64,000 nt of DNA, taken from assembly GCF_003122325.1 (NCBI RefSeq), contig NZ_QFBC01000019.1, positions 62,001-126,000 of the forward strand, read 5' to 3'. This DNA is from Rhizobium album (GTDB lineage: Bacteria > Pseudomonadota > Alphaproteobacteria > Rhizobiales > Rhizobiaceae). Position 1 is the first letter of the stretch; each line of letters begins with the position of its first letter. The notes under the pieces were generated by a model. That model was not told where the DNA came from and searched no databases. It worked only from the letters and a program-made list of their open reading frames with translations. Of this stretch, positions 8,993 to 17,011 are shown one piece after another. The translations under genes and the position numbers were made by a program.

Positions 8993-9077
8993 TCATACCG
9001 TTAGTTTGCAGGTTTCGCCGGGTGAGGCAATCTGCCTGACTGCGACGGTCTAGAATGGTGGGCCAGACATGATTGTT

Positions 9078-9695
9078 TTAGCCTTTCTCGCCGGGGTACT
9101 GCGAGTTTCTTAAAAGAGTTGCCAGATGCGCTGTGTTGCGCGCGAGCATTGAGATCATCGTCTGAACCGCCTCCGGCGTTTTCTTGAGATCGACGAAGTT
9201 CGTCGAGCCCATCGCCTCGCCCACCCAGTATGCGACCGCGTTGGCCGGGATGGTAAAGCCGACATCGTTCAGGGCTTGATAGACTTCAGCCGAGACATGA
9301 TGTGCACCATCTTCATTGCCGACAACGGCCACGGCCGCCACCTTCCCGTAAGAAACCATGCGCCCTTCGTCGTCCGTCTCCTCGAGAAACGCATCCATAC
9401 GCTCAAGGGCTCGCTTGCACACGCTCGATGGCTGGCCGAGCCATATCGGGGTCCCGATCAGGAGGATGTCCGCCTGCAGAACCTTTTCACGAATTTCCGG
9501 CCAGGCATCGCCCTCGCCTTCGTCTGACGTCACACCGGGCTTGATATTGTGGTCAGCCAGGCGGATGGTCTCGAACTCAACGTCATGGTTCTTGAACTCT
9601 TCTGCGATGAGCTCCAGCAACTTTCCCGTCGACGAGGCTTCCGATGCTGTCGAGGATTTCAGGGTGCTGTTAAAGGCAAGGGCTTTCAGCGGCAT
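9078..9695 (-). CDS. Flavodoxin-fold NAD(P)H-dependent oxidoreductase
   Basis: 205-aa NADPH-dependent FMN reductase/flavodoxin-like protein. The N-terminal phosphate-binding loop is AFNSTLKSSTASEASSTGKL, and the isoalloxazine-contact segment is LLIGTPIWLGQPSSVCKRALERMD (quoted here only as a region, about residues 78-101). VAAVAVVGNEDGAHHV matches the third FMN contact. It is flanked by short gaps and probably transcribed alone. Likely role: reduction of quinones or other electrophiles with FMN; the substrate is inferred only. Confidence 0.82.
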   Translation of the reverse strand: MPLKALAFNSTLKSSTASEASSTGKLLELIAEEFKNHDVEFETIRLADHNIKPGVTSDEGEGDAWPEIREKVLQADILLIGTPIWLGQPSSVCKRALERMDAFLEETDDEGRMVSYGKVAAVAVVGNEDGAHHVSAEVYQALNDVGFTIPANAVAYWVGEAMGSTNFVDLKKTPEAVQTMISMLARNTAHLATLLRNSQYPGEKG

Positions 9696-9781
9696 AACAT
9701 TTTCCTTTTGTTAATGAGTGAATCAGTGCCAGTCATGATAATTCAGTCGATCTCAATCGGCTTTGGGATGTGCAACGATCC

Positions 9782-10372
9782 TTAGCCCTGTACCTCCGAA
9801 AGGAAGTTCTCAGTGGTCATAAGGTCGAGCTGGACAGAAAAGCGGTCCCCAAGCAGATCGACCGCGGCATCGTGTGTTTCGTCAGCGCCGCTGCAGACGG
9901 CGTCGCTCAGCATGATGACGTGAAATCCATGATCGATGGCGCCAAGCACGGTGGCAAGCACGCAGACGTCAGTCTCACCCCCGGTGACGACCACGGTCTG
10001 AACCGCGACGCTCCTAAGGTGAGACGCCAGTCTGCCGTCTACCCACGGCGAATAGGTCAACTTGTCGAATATGCGAGCCGGGGGAACAACGGCTTGCAAA
10101 GATGGCGCCAAACCGAACAGCTCTTTCGGGAGATGTTCGCCAGTCATCATCCACCACTTGCGGTAGTAATCCTTCCAACCGCCGACCGCGTCGTCAGCTT
10201 GGACCGGCGTGATGAAACGGGTAAATATCGTCCGCTCCGCGTGCCGACGTGAGACTTCTTCAAGCTGGGGCAGGACGCGCGCCATCCAGGGCACGTGCCA
10301 AGGGGTATCTTCGGCAAACATTCGCTGCGCATCCACGCAGATATGGCGCCAGTTTCCGATATCCCTCATCAT
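9782..10372 (-). CDS. Isochorismatase-family cysteine hydrolase
   Basis: 196-aa member of the isochorismatase-like hydrolase superfamily (nicotinamidase, isochorismatase, N-carbamoyl amidase). The catalytic triad is visible: Asp in CVDAQRMFAED near residue 14, Lys in FDKLTYSPW near residue 104, and the nucleophile Cys in GGETDVCVLATVLGA near residue 137, with the family cis-peptide before it. It sits directly downstream of NAD synthetase on the same strand, but has its own EcfG-type promoter. A nicotinamidase-like role in NAD metabolism is possible but unproven. Confidence 0.85.
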   Translation of the reverse strand: MMRDIGNWRHICVDAQRMFAEDTPWHVPWMARVLPQLEEVSRRHAERTIFTRFITPVQADDAVGGWKDYYRKWWMMTGEHLPKELFGLAPSLQAVVPPARIFDKLTYSPWVDGRLASHLRSVAVQTVVVTGGETDVCVLATVLGAIDHGFHVIMLSDAVCSGADETHDAAVDLLGDRFSVQLDLMTTENFLSEVQG

Positions 10373-10392
10373 ACCCTCCCTTCAAAACGAAA

Positions 10393-10417
10393 AACCTGCG
10401 GGAAGATCGGAAGTTCC
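10393..10417 (-). promoter_or_regulatory. EcfG-type promoter
   Basis: Minus strand GGAAC, 17 nt, GTTT, ending 21 nt before the start at 10372 and squeezed into the gap after nadE. Confidence 0.6.
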
Positions 10418-10420
10418 TCC

Positions 10421-12457
10421 TTAGTCATCATTGTCCTTCAACTCCTTGAGCCATACCCTCGCATTGCCGTCGGAGGGAGCACGCCAGTCTCCTCGAGGCG
10501 AAAGCGATCCTCCCGAGGTCACCTTCGGCCCGTTCGGTGATGCGGATCGCTTGAACTGACTGGTGGTGAAGAAGCGATACAGAAAGTGTTCAAGCCAGTG
10601 TTTGATGGCAGGCAGGTCGAACTCCCGCTTCTTCGTCTCAGGGAAGTGGCTCGGCCATAGCCCGCTCTCGCGGGAGCTCCAGGCGGCGTGTGCCAGGTAA
10701 GCCACCTTTGAAGGCTTCAGACCAAACCGTGTGATGTAGAACAAAAAGAAGTCGTGCAAATCATAGGGGCCGATCTTGTCTTCCGTGCTCTGGATATTGC
10801 CCTGGTCGTCGGCCGGTACAAGTTCTGGCGATATCACCGTGTCGAGAATGTTTTCGAGGGTCTCATCGGTCTGATCATCGAAAAGCTCGGACTTGATCAC
10901 CCAGCGGACGAGATGCTGGATCAGCGTCTTCGATACTGAAGCGTTGACGTTATAGTGGCTCATCTGATCGCCGACGCCATACGTCGACCAGCCCAAGGCA
11001 ATCTCCGAAAGATCGCCTGTTCCAAGCACCAGCGCACCACGCTGGTTAGCCGCGCGGAACAGAAAATCGGTGCGAAGTCCAGCCTGAACGTTCTCGAATG
11101 TGACATCGTAGACGGGCTCGCCTGCGGCGAAAGGATGCTTCAAGTCCTTCAGCAACTGGCTGGCAAGCGGCCTGATGTCAATTTCTTCAGCAGAAACGCC
11201 AAGGTTTCGCATCAGCGCCCAAGCGTTCGTTTTGGTTGCGTCACCTGTGGCAAAACCCGGCATCGTGAAACCAAGAATGTCTGACCGCGGCCAGGCCAAT
11301 TGGTCGAAAGCCCTGGCGGCTATCAGAAGAGCATGAGTGGAGTCGAGCCCACCGGAAACACCGATGCACAACCGCTTTATCCCGGTTGTCTTCAACCGCT
11401 TCATCAGGCCCTGCACCTGGATATTGAATGTCTCGTAGCAGTCCTGGTCGAGCCGCCTCGGATCGGCCGGAACGAACGGGTAGCGGGCAACGGGCCGGAT
11501 GAGGTCTGCACGCACACTCGGAGCATTGAAATCAAAATCTATTCGCCGGAACGGCTTGTCGCCGAGATTGAGAGTTGCCGCATCGTTGAAGGTTCCAGTG
11601 CGCATACGCTCGAGCCTCAGGCGCTGAAGATCGATGTCGGCAATGCACATCTGTGAACCCGTGGGAAACCGCGCGGTCTCGGCAAGCAACTCGCCGAGCT
11701 CGTAGATGCATGCCTGGCCGTCCCACGCGAGATCAGTGGTCGATTCACCGGGACCGGCTGCGGAATAGAGGTAAGCTGACCAGGTTCTTGCCGATTGAGC
11801 GGAGCAAAGCAGTTTGCGGACGACGGCCTTGCCGACAGTAATATTGCTTGCCGAGAGGTTGGCCAGAATAAGAGCACCGGCGAGAGCGCCGAAATCGCTG
11901 GGCGGCGCCGGCGCCCACAGATCCTCACAGATCTCGACGTGGAAGACGAAGTCAGGGACCTCTCGTGCTGCAAACAGCAGATCGATACCGAACGGCGCGA
12001 TATGCCCCCCAACCGAGATCTCGGCGTTTCGCACGCTACGACCGGATGCGAACCATCGCTTCTCGTAAAATTCCCGGTAGTTCGGCAGATGGGTTTTGGG
12101 GACAATGCCAAGGATTTTTCCTGAATGAATGGCTAAGGCACAATTAAAGAGACGGCCTTCATGTCGCAAAGGAGCGCCGATCAACAGCACCGGAGTGAGC
12201 TTCTCGCTGGCGGAGACGATCGTTGCGATCGACGCCTCAACCGCATCAAGAAGGGCGTCCTGGCCGAGTAGGTCGTCGATCGCATAGCCAGAGATGCAGA
12301 GCTCCGGAAAAACCATCAGTGCCACATCCTGATCGTGTCCGTCGCGAGCAAGGTCGATAACGGCCTGGGCGTTGAAATCTGGATCGGCGACCTCACACGC
12401 CGGTGTACAGGTGGCGCATCGGACAAAGCCATGACTGTACGGGGAATGAAACTCCAT
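10421..12457 (-). CDS. nadE: Glutamine-dependent NAD+ synthetase
   Basis: 678-aa two-domain enzyme making NAD+ from deamido-NAD+, ATP and glutamine. The N-terminal nitrilase-type glutaminase domain shows all three catalytic residues: Glu in VFPELCISGYA (about residue 52), Lys in VPKTHLPNYREFYEKRWF (about 121), and Cys in HVEICEDLWAP. The C-terminal synthetase has the PP-loop GVSGGLDSTHALLIA and GTGDLSEIALGWSTYGVGD. The length is typical of the long bacterial form. Two back-to-back EcfG-type promoters lie just upstream, an unusual control for a housekeeping enzyme, so this may be an extra stress copy. Confidence 0.94.
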   Translation of the reverse strand: MEFHSPYSHGFVRCATCTPACEVADPDFNAQAVIDLARDGHDQDVALMVFPELCISGYAIDDLLGQDALLDAVEASIATIVSASEKLTPVLLIGAPLRHEGRLFNCALAIHSGKILGIVPKTHLPNYREFYEKRWFASGRSVRNAEISVGGHIAPFGIDLLFAAREVPDFVFHVEICEDLWAPAPPSDFGALAGALILANLSASNITVGKAVVRKLLCSAQSARTWSAYLYSAAGPGESTTDLAWDGQACIYELGELLAETARFPTGSQMCIADIDLQRLRLERMRTGTFNDAATLNLGDKPFRRIDFDFNAPSVRADLIRPVARYPFVPADPRRLDQDCYETFNIQVQGLMKRLKTTGIKRLCIGVSGGLDSTHALLIAARAFDQLAWPRSDILGFTMPGFATGDATKTNAWALMRNLGVSAEEIDIRPLASQLLKDLKHPFAAGEPVYDVTFENVQAGLRTDFLFRAANQRGALVLGTGDLSEIALGWSTYGVGDQMSHYNVNASVSKTLIQHLVRWVIKSELFDDQTDETLENILDTVISPELVPADDQGNIQSTEDKIGPYDLHDFFLFYITRFGLKPSKVAYLAHAAWSSRESGLWPSHFPETKKREFDLPAIKHWLEHFLYRFFTTSQFKRSASPNGPKVTSGGSLSPRGDWRAPSDGNARVWLKELKDNDD

Positions 12458-12516
12458 GAAGACGCCCCTTCTTATTCGATGCGTCAGTCAAACGGCTGGT
12501 GCTTATTCGGGAACGA

Positions 12517-12541
12517 AACACCTGATCTCCCACACAGTTCC
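12517..12541 (-). promoter_or_regulatory. EcfG-type promoter for nadE
   Basis: Minus strand GGAAC, 17 nt, GTTT, about 60 nt upstream of the nadE ATG. Its -35 element lies 2 bp from that of the divergent element at 12543. Confidence 0.6.
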
Positions 12542-12542
12542 A

Positions 12543-12567
12543 GGAACTGATGTCCTGCCCGCCAGTT
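12543..12567 (+). promoter_or_regulatory. EcfG-type promoter for the 12598 operon
   Basis: Plus strand GGAAC, 17 nt, GTTA, 31 nt upstream of the ATG at 12598. It is back to back with the nadE promoter. Confidence 0.6.
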
Positions 12568-12597
12568 AAGGACGGCAACGCAAGTCGGAGCCCGCCC

Positions 12598-12894
12598 ATG
12601 GCGCATCTCGTTGAAATCCTCCTACCCTTGTCCGACGCACCGATGCAGCAGGCGCTTGAGGATATTCGGAATGAATTGACCGCTCGCTTCGGTGGCGCGA
12701 CGCTGCATATCAATGCCCCCGCCGAGGGCGCCTGGGCCGACAACGGCACGCTCGAACTCGATCGCATCGTGATTGCCGAAGTTATGACCGAAGGCCTCGA
12801 TCGCGATTGGTGGCGCGACTATCGTGAGCGACTTGAACGTCAACTCGCGCAGGACGAGATTGTCATTCGCGCAACACAGATCGACCGATTGTAA
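12598..12894 (+). CDS. Small hypothetical protein
   Basis: 98-aa acidic soluble protein, no family recognised. It begins AHLVEILLPLSDA, contains RNELTARFGGATLH and a WWRDYRERLERQL helix, and ends DEIVIRATQID. This alternation of strands and helices suggests a small alpha/beta ferredoxin-like fold. The frame opens earlier, but the ATG at 12598 has GGAG upstream at suitable spacing. It follows an EcfG-type promoter and is 15 nt before the LLM flavoprotein gene, so they are probably one stress-induced operon. Confidence 0.7.
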   Translation: MAHLVEILLPLSDAPMQQALEDIRNELTARFGGATLHINAPAEGAWADNGTLELDRIVIAEVMTEGLDRDWWRDYRERLERQLAQDEIVIRATQIDRL

Positions 12895-12909
12895 GAAGGA
12901 TTTTCCCTG

Positions 12910-13887
12910 TTGTTGGTTATTGGCTATCACGCGTCTCATGAGCAGTTCTCGCCAAGCCAGCTCCTGCTTTACGTCAGGCAGGCGGAAGCCGCCGGTTTTC
13001 ACGCCATCATGACCTCGGATCACATTACACCGTGGAGTAAAAGGCAAGGAAACTCAGGTAACAACTGGGCCTGGCTGGGAGCTGCCATGTCGAACACCTC
13101 GCTGCCGTTCGGTAGCCTCGCAATTCCGGGCGGGTGGAGATACCACCCGATTGTCCTTGCCCACATGATCGCGACGGTTTCGGAGATGTTTCCTGATCGT
13201 CTGCGCTGGATCGCTGCGGGGAGCGGCGAGGCAATGAATGAACACATCGTCGGCGAAGGCTGGCCGGATAAAGCAGAGCGCAATCAGCGCCTGCGCGCGG
13301 GCTGCGATATCATGCATGCCCTGATAAGGGGCGAAATGCTCACCACCGACGATACATGGTTCGCCGTTGATCGTGCCCAGCTTTGGTCGCGCCCGCAGAT
13401 GCCGCCCGTGATCTTTGGTGCAGCACTTTCCGACGACACCGCCGATTGGATGGGTGGCTGGACGGACGGACTTCTGACAGTCCGCAAGCCGAGGGGAGAA
13501 CTCACGAAAATGATCGACCGTTTCCGGGCGGGCGGTGGCGACGGTAAGCCTGTGGCGGTCCAACTTCAGTTGAGCTGGGGTCGGAGTAAAGAAGAGGCTC
13601 GAAACGCGGCGTGGGATCAGTGGCGCGTCGTGGCAGCCTCTCCTGACCGCCTGGCAAATTTGGAGACTGCACACGAATTCGACCGTGAGACCGAGGCGGT
13701 CTCGCCGGAGGAAATGGACGACGTCATTCCTCTGGTGACTACGGGCCAGGAGGTTCTCGATCTTATCGAGGACATGAAGTCCTGCCGGGTTGATGAGATC
13801 TACATTCACAACGTGTCGCGAGACCAGTCGGCATTTCTGGACTTCATGGCTTCAGAGGTCATGCCAGCGATCGACAGGACATCATGA
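12910..13887 (+). CDS. LLM-class flavin oxidoreductase (TIGR03885-like, non-F420 type)
   Basis: 325-aa luciferase-like monooxygenase-family TIM barrel, best matching the proteobacterial group that resembles F420-dependent glucose-6-phosphate dehydrogenases yet occurs in species without F420. Typical segments are IGYHASHEQFSPS, FHAIMTSDHITPW, LAHMIATVSEMFPDRL, the GSGEAMNEHI loop, and QLQLSWG. Translation starts at a TTG: AAGGA lies 9 nt upstream and no ATG is closer. The substrate is unknown, and FMN as the cofactor is inferred. Confidence 0.85.
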   Translation: MLVIGYHASHEQFSPSQLLLYVRQAEAAGFHAIMTSDHITPWSKRQGNSGNNWAWLGAAMSNTSLPFGSLAIPGGWRYHPIVLAHMIATVSEMFPDRLRWIAAGSGEAMNEHIVGEGWPDKAERNQRLRAGCDIMHALIRGEMLTTDDTWFAVDRAQLWSRPQMPPVIFGAALSDDTADWMGGWTDGLLTVRKPRGELTKMIDRFRAGGGDGKPVAVQLQLSWGRSKEEARNAAWDQWRVVAASPDRLANLETAHEFDRETEAVSPEEMDDVIPLVTTGQEVLDLIEDMKSCRVDEIYIHNVSRDQSAFLDFMASEVMPAIDRTS

Positions 13888-13919
13888 CGCCGCGCGTTCA
13901 ATGAAAAAAAGGACAGCTC

Positions 13920-14177
13920 ATGGATATTGCGCTGCTGGTAGGCTACCTCGCGTCCCTCTGCTCGGTAACCAGTTTCGTGCCGCAAGTCTGGAAAGTCGTT
14001 AGGACCGGCGATACAGCCGCGATCTCGGGTCGAATGTACACGTTCACGGTCATCGGCTTTGCCCTTTGGTCCGCCTTTGGCATTCTGAAGACCGAATGGC
14101 CCATCATCCTTACCAACTCGATCTGCTTCTGCCTTTCCGGCTATATCCTGATACGGAAGCTGCGAGCCAACGCGTAG
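13920..14177 (+). CDS. SemiSWEET sugar transporter
   Basis: 85-aa three-helix protein with the SemiSWEET/PQ-loop signature: LASLCSVTSFVPQVWKVVRTGDT (about residues 10-32; proline-glutamine then basic), and TAAISGRMYTFTVIGFALW in the second half. Such half-transporters dimerise in the inner membrane to carry sugars down a gradient. An AAAGGA ribosome-binding site precedes the ATG. It is 32 nt after the LLM gene and probably the last gene of that operon. Confidence 0.9.
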   Translation: MDIALLVGYLASLCSVTSFVPQVWKVVRTGDTAAISGRMYTFTVIGFALWSAFGILKTEWPIILTNSICFCLSGYILIRKLRANA

Positions 14178-14237
14178 AATCGACAGGATCTAATCCGGAG
14201 CGAAAATGGCGAGATACTGACCATGACGTTGTAAAAG

Positions 14238-14465
14238 ATGCCTCTGGAAGAATTGCTGTCTTCGGTCGGACGCGCCGAACCATCGATCGGCGGCAGTGCG
14301 GCATCACTGCTCGCCGCGCGATTTGGCATCTCTATGGTCCGAATGGCTTTCGCGGTGACCTCCAAGCATCAATCAGATCATGACTTGCCCATCGAAAAAC
14401 TGGATTCGTTGGCTGCTCGTCTCAACGATGCAACGGAGCATGACCGGGTGAATGCCCTCCGATAT
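14238..14465 (+). pseudogene. Remnant of a cyclodeaminase/cyclohydrolase (FTCD_C-like) gene
   Basis: The first 75 codons look like the N-terminus of formiminotransferase-cyclodeaminase family proteins: PLEELLSSVGRAEPSIGGSA (the usual glycine-rich P-GGGSA region), then AARFGISMVRMAFAVTSKH and a leucine-rich helix LDSLAARLNDATEHDR. Family members are about 200 aa. Here the frame stays open to 14750, but the remaining sequence is unlike the family and overlaps the separate gene at 14552. I read this as a gene that lost its 3' part by frameshift or deletion. A functional short protein is less likely. Confidence 0.45.
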
Positions 14466-14499
14466 GTTCAGAGCGATCGTCGATCTGAGGGTCAATTCC

Positions 14500-14524
14500 G
14501 GAACGATGGCGGCGCCCAACAGTT
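14500..14524 (+). promoter_or_regulatory. EcfG-type promoter
   Basis: Plus strand GGAAC, 17 nt, GTT, 28 nt upstream of the ATG at 14552. The element is nearly symmetrical and also matches on the minus strand. Confidence 0.55.
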
Positions 14525-14551
14525 CCTCCCGCTGAGACAAAGGAGACTGCA

Positions 14552-14782
14552 ATGGAAAATGCTTCAAAGGAGCTCGCGGACGAGTATCGGCGCCTCGGCG
14601 GTCGCCGTGTCGCTGTCATCGACGACAATCTCGGTTCATCGCGCGATTGGGACGGCGACCCGCCGGAAGCTGCCCGATTTTGGAGTGAACACATTGCCGT
14701 TCTACCCGACCGGGAGCGACGTGATGTGGAGACTTTCCTCCCCTCGTTGAACGACGAGAGCGACGAGCCGGCTTCACACTAG
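14552..14782 (+). CDS. Small hypothetical protein
   Basis: 76-aa soluble acidic protein, no family recognised. It contains KELADEYRRLGGRRVAVID and a tryptophan-rich centre (DWDGDPPEAARFW), and ends in a charged tail. Support for coding comes from a strong AAAGGAG ribosome-binding site, an EcfG-type promoter 28 nt upstream and close linkage (14 nt to the chosen start) with the cupin gene. It is probably a small general-stress protein. Confidence 0.65.
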   Translation: MENASKELADEYRRLGGRRVAVIDDNLGSSRDWDGDPPEAARFWSEHIAVLPDRERRDVETFLPSLNDESDEPASH

Positions 14783-14796
14783 AGGGGATGGCGACA

Positions 14797-15279
14797 ATGG
14801 ATGTCGATACGACGTTCTTCGAACCAAGTGACTGGATCCCCAATAATCATCGTCTGCCCGTGTTGCGCTACAATGTTGATCTTTCAGAAGGAGAGAGTTT
14901 CGAGACGCTATTTGCGAAGAATGGCTGGTCCGGCATCTGGACGGACGGCGTCTTCGATTATCACCACTACCACACCGGCGCTCATGAGGTCCTGGGCGTC
15001 AAAAGTGGGTCTGCGACCTTGCTTATAGGCGGGCCGGGGGGGCAGGAGTTCAGGGTTGTGAAGGGCTGTTGCCTGATCCTTCCTGCTGGTACCGGACACA
15101 AAAACCTCGGTAGCTCGAACGATTTCGCGGTTGTTGGTGCCTATCCCCCTGGTCAGCACGCTGACATCCAGACGTCGGCTGCGGACGCAGAAATGCTGTC
15201 GACGATCGCATCCCTGCCTTTGCCCCGCACTGACCCGGTTCTCGGTGAAGCCGGGCCTCTGGTCAAGGAGTGGCGCTGA
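14797..15279 (+). CDS. Cupin-domain protein (YjlB-like)
   Basis: 160-aa single-cupin protein. FDYHHYHTGAHEVLGVKSGS (about residues 47-66) holds the cupin motif 1 His cluster and Glu, and CLILPAGTGHKNLG matches motif 2 with its His. The family is conserved with unknown function, often a metal-dependent sensor or sugar-binding enzyme. An ATG 9 nt upstream (14788) is possible, but AGAGGGG is too close to it, so 14797 is preferred. It is probably co-transcribed with the 76-aa gene. Confidence 0.82.
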   Translation: MDVDTTFFEPSDWIPNNHRLPVLRYNVDLSEGESFETLFAKNGWSGIWTDGVFDYHHYHTGAHEVLGVKSGSATLLIGGPGGQEFRVVKGCCLILPAGTGHKNLGSSNDFAVVGAYPPGQHADIQTSAADAEMLSTIASLPLPRTDPVLGEAGPLVKEWR

Positions 15280-15351
15280 TGCTCGTTCGGTACGCACGAC
15301 CGAAAGTGTGCTCGTGCGCCTGCGCTACGTTCGTTTCGAGTGCGCGCGTGC

Positions 15352-15897
15352 TCATTGCGCTGAGATCAACATCTTCACATGAGAGAGATGTGTCTCAAGG
15401 CGCGGCAAGGTTTCCTTTGCAAAGCCGACGAGCGACTGGTCATCGCCTGAGCCAGCATAGGTTCGAAACAGGGCAACTGCTTCCATATGCGCTTGCGCCT
15501 GCATGTCGATATAGAGCGCGTCGAAATCCTTACCCTTTGCCCCTTCCAGTTGCTCCAGCATTTTCTGGTGCTTGGGGGCCAGTTTGACCGGCTCAGCCGC
15601 TGAAGCGTTTCTTGCGGCAAGCGTCGCCTTCAACTTTTCGCCAGCCTTGGTGTGATCGGCAATGATCATCTCCGCCATTTTTTTAATGCGGTCAGTCCCG
15701 GCATTTTGTTTTGCCAACTCGCTGGAGCGGATCTCGAACTCGTTCGAGCTGGAAACCACTTTGACGAATGTTGGTCGATCAACCACCATCATCGGCGCGG
15801 CATCCCCGGCAGGCTTCGGCTTGAGCTCTTGAGCTACAATCGGCTGCGCGAAGAGCAGTGCCGAAACAGCAACCATGTGCGTTTTTGAAATTTTCAT
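15352..15897 (-). CDS. DUF4142 domain periplasmic protein
   Basis: 181-aa exported protein. A cleavable signal peptide (MKISKTHMVAVSALLFAQPI, cut near VAQ) is followed by a DUF4142 helical bundle (NEFEIRSSELAKQN; IKKMAEMIIADHTKAGEKLK; ALYIDMQAQAHMEAVALFR). DUF4142 proteins are ferritin-like bundles common in soil bacteria and linked to envelope stress, with no proven activity. It is last in a minus-strand set after the esterase (21-nt gap), probably driven from the EcfG-type promoter at 18837. Confidence 0.88.
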   Translation of the reverse strand: MKISKTHMVAVSALLFAQPIVAQELKPKPAGDAAPMMVVDRPTFVKVVSSSNEFEIRSSELAKQNAGTDRIKKMAEMIIADHTKAGEKLKATLAARNASAAEPVKLAPKHQKMLEQLEGAKGKDFDALYIDMQAQAHMEAVALFRTYAGSGDDQSLVGFAKETLPRLETHLSHVKMLISAQ

Positions 15898-15918
15898 CGA
15901 GGTGCTCCCTGGCAGCGG

Positions 15919-16968
15919 TTACTTGTTCTTCGCAAAAGCTTTGGTGAGATCGGCGTTGGCGGCATCTACGGCAGCTTTCGCCTTGTCAACGACCTTGGCC
16001 ATCCCGAAAAATTCGTGCGTGACGCCCTCGTAATTAATGAGGTTCACCGCGACGCCCGCAGCCTTCATCTTTTCAGCATAGGACTGGCCCTCTGAACGGA
16101 GCGGATCGATCTGCGCCGTGATAACTGTCGCCGACGGAAGGCCATTCAGATCATTGCGGCCAACGAGATTGATGCGCGGGTCCGCCGTTTGGTCTTTGGA
16201 TTTAAACACATGGCTGATGAACCATTCCATGTCCGCCTTGCCAAGCGGAGAGGCATTTGCGTTCTCCTGGTAGGACGGCGTGTTCATATCGTTGCCCGCG
16301 ATCGGATAAACCAGCAGCTGGTGGACTGGCATGGTGGTCTTTTTCGCCTTTGCCATCAGAGCGACATTCGCTGCGAGATTCGCCCCGGCACTTTCGCCGG
16401 CAACCGCTATCCGGCTTGCATCACCGTTGAGTGTGTGGACGTTTTCGACGGTCCAGGTATAGGCTGCCCATGCATCGTCGTGTTGCGCCGGAAACTTGCT
16501 CTCCGGCGCGTGGTGATAATCTGCCGACACGACAATGGCCTTGGCGCCAAGAGCCAAAGCCCTCGGTGTCGCATCATAGGTGTTGATGTCGGCAACCACC
16601 CATCCGCCGCCATGAAAATAGAGCACGACGGGAAACGGCCCCTGTCCTTCCGGGATGTAGACGCGTGCAGGCAGAGCGCCGGCGGCCGTCGGAATGGCTA
16701 TATCCCTGGTTGCGACCTTCGCCTCCGGCAAAGCAGAGATTTTCTGGTCACGCTGGACGGTTCGCGCCGCGTCGGCAGCACTGGCCTGCGTGCGAGCATC
16801 TGGGACGCTTAACGTATGGAGTGGCTTGGCATCAAGGCTCTTAAGAGCGTCGAGCACCGCCTGCATCTGGGGATCCGTCTGCGCTTGTTGGGCCTGCGCA
16901 ACCATCGCTGTCGAGCTGATGACGAGCGCGAGACCGGCGACTCTTACGGTCTTGAAAAGAACGAACAT
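15919..16968 (-). CDS. Exported alpha/beta hydrolase, HSL-type esterase
   Basis: 349-aa hydrolase with a signal peptide (VRVAGLALVISSTAMVAQAQ). It has the oxyanion-hole motif YFHGGGWVVAD (about residues 118-128), nucleophile elbow GESAGANLAANV, the acid Asp in QIDPLRSEG and the catalytic His in VTHEFFGMAK. This is the hormone-sensitive-lipase (family IV) pattern, so short-chain acyl esters are likely substrates. It lies between the PQQ-dehydrogenase fusion and the DUF4142 gene on the same strand. The periplasmic location is inferred from the signal. Confidence 0.9.
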   Translation of the reverse strand: MFVLFKTVRVAGLALVISSTAMVAQAQQAQTDPQMQAVLDALKSLDAKPLHTLSVPDARTQASAADAARTVQRDQKISALPEAKVATRDIAIPTAAGALPARVYIPEGQGPFPVVLYFHGGGWVVADINTYDATPRALALGAKAIVVSADYHHAPESKFPAQHDDAWAAYTWTVENVHTLNGDASRIAVAGESAGANLAANVALMAKAKKTTMPVHQLLVYPIAGNDMNTPSYQENANASPLGKADMEWFISHVFKSKDQTADPRINLVGRNDLNGLPSATVITAQIDPLRSEGQSYAEKMKAAGVAVNLINYEGVTHEFFGMAKVVDKAKAAVDAANADLTKAFAKNK

Positions 16969-17011
16969 GACTATTCCTGAATTGAGAGCAATCGGACGCT
17001 ATGAGCTGAGG

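Noticed and set aside
13054-13809. 251-codon minus-strand frame
   Set aside because: Antisense to the LLM flavoprotein gene; low-complexity composition.
16189-16812. 207-codon plus-strand frame
   Set aside because: Antisense to the esterase with an intact catalytic triad.
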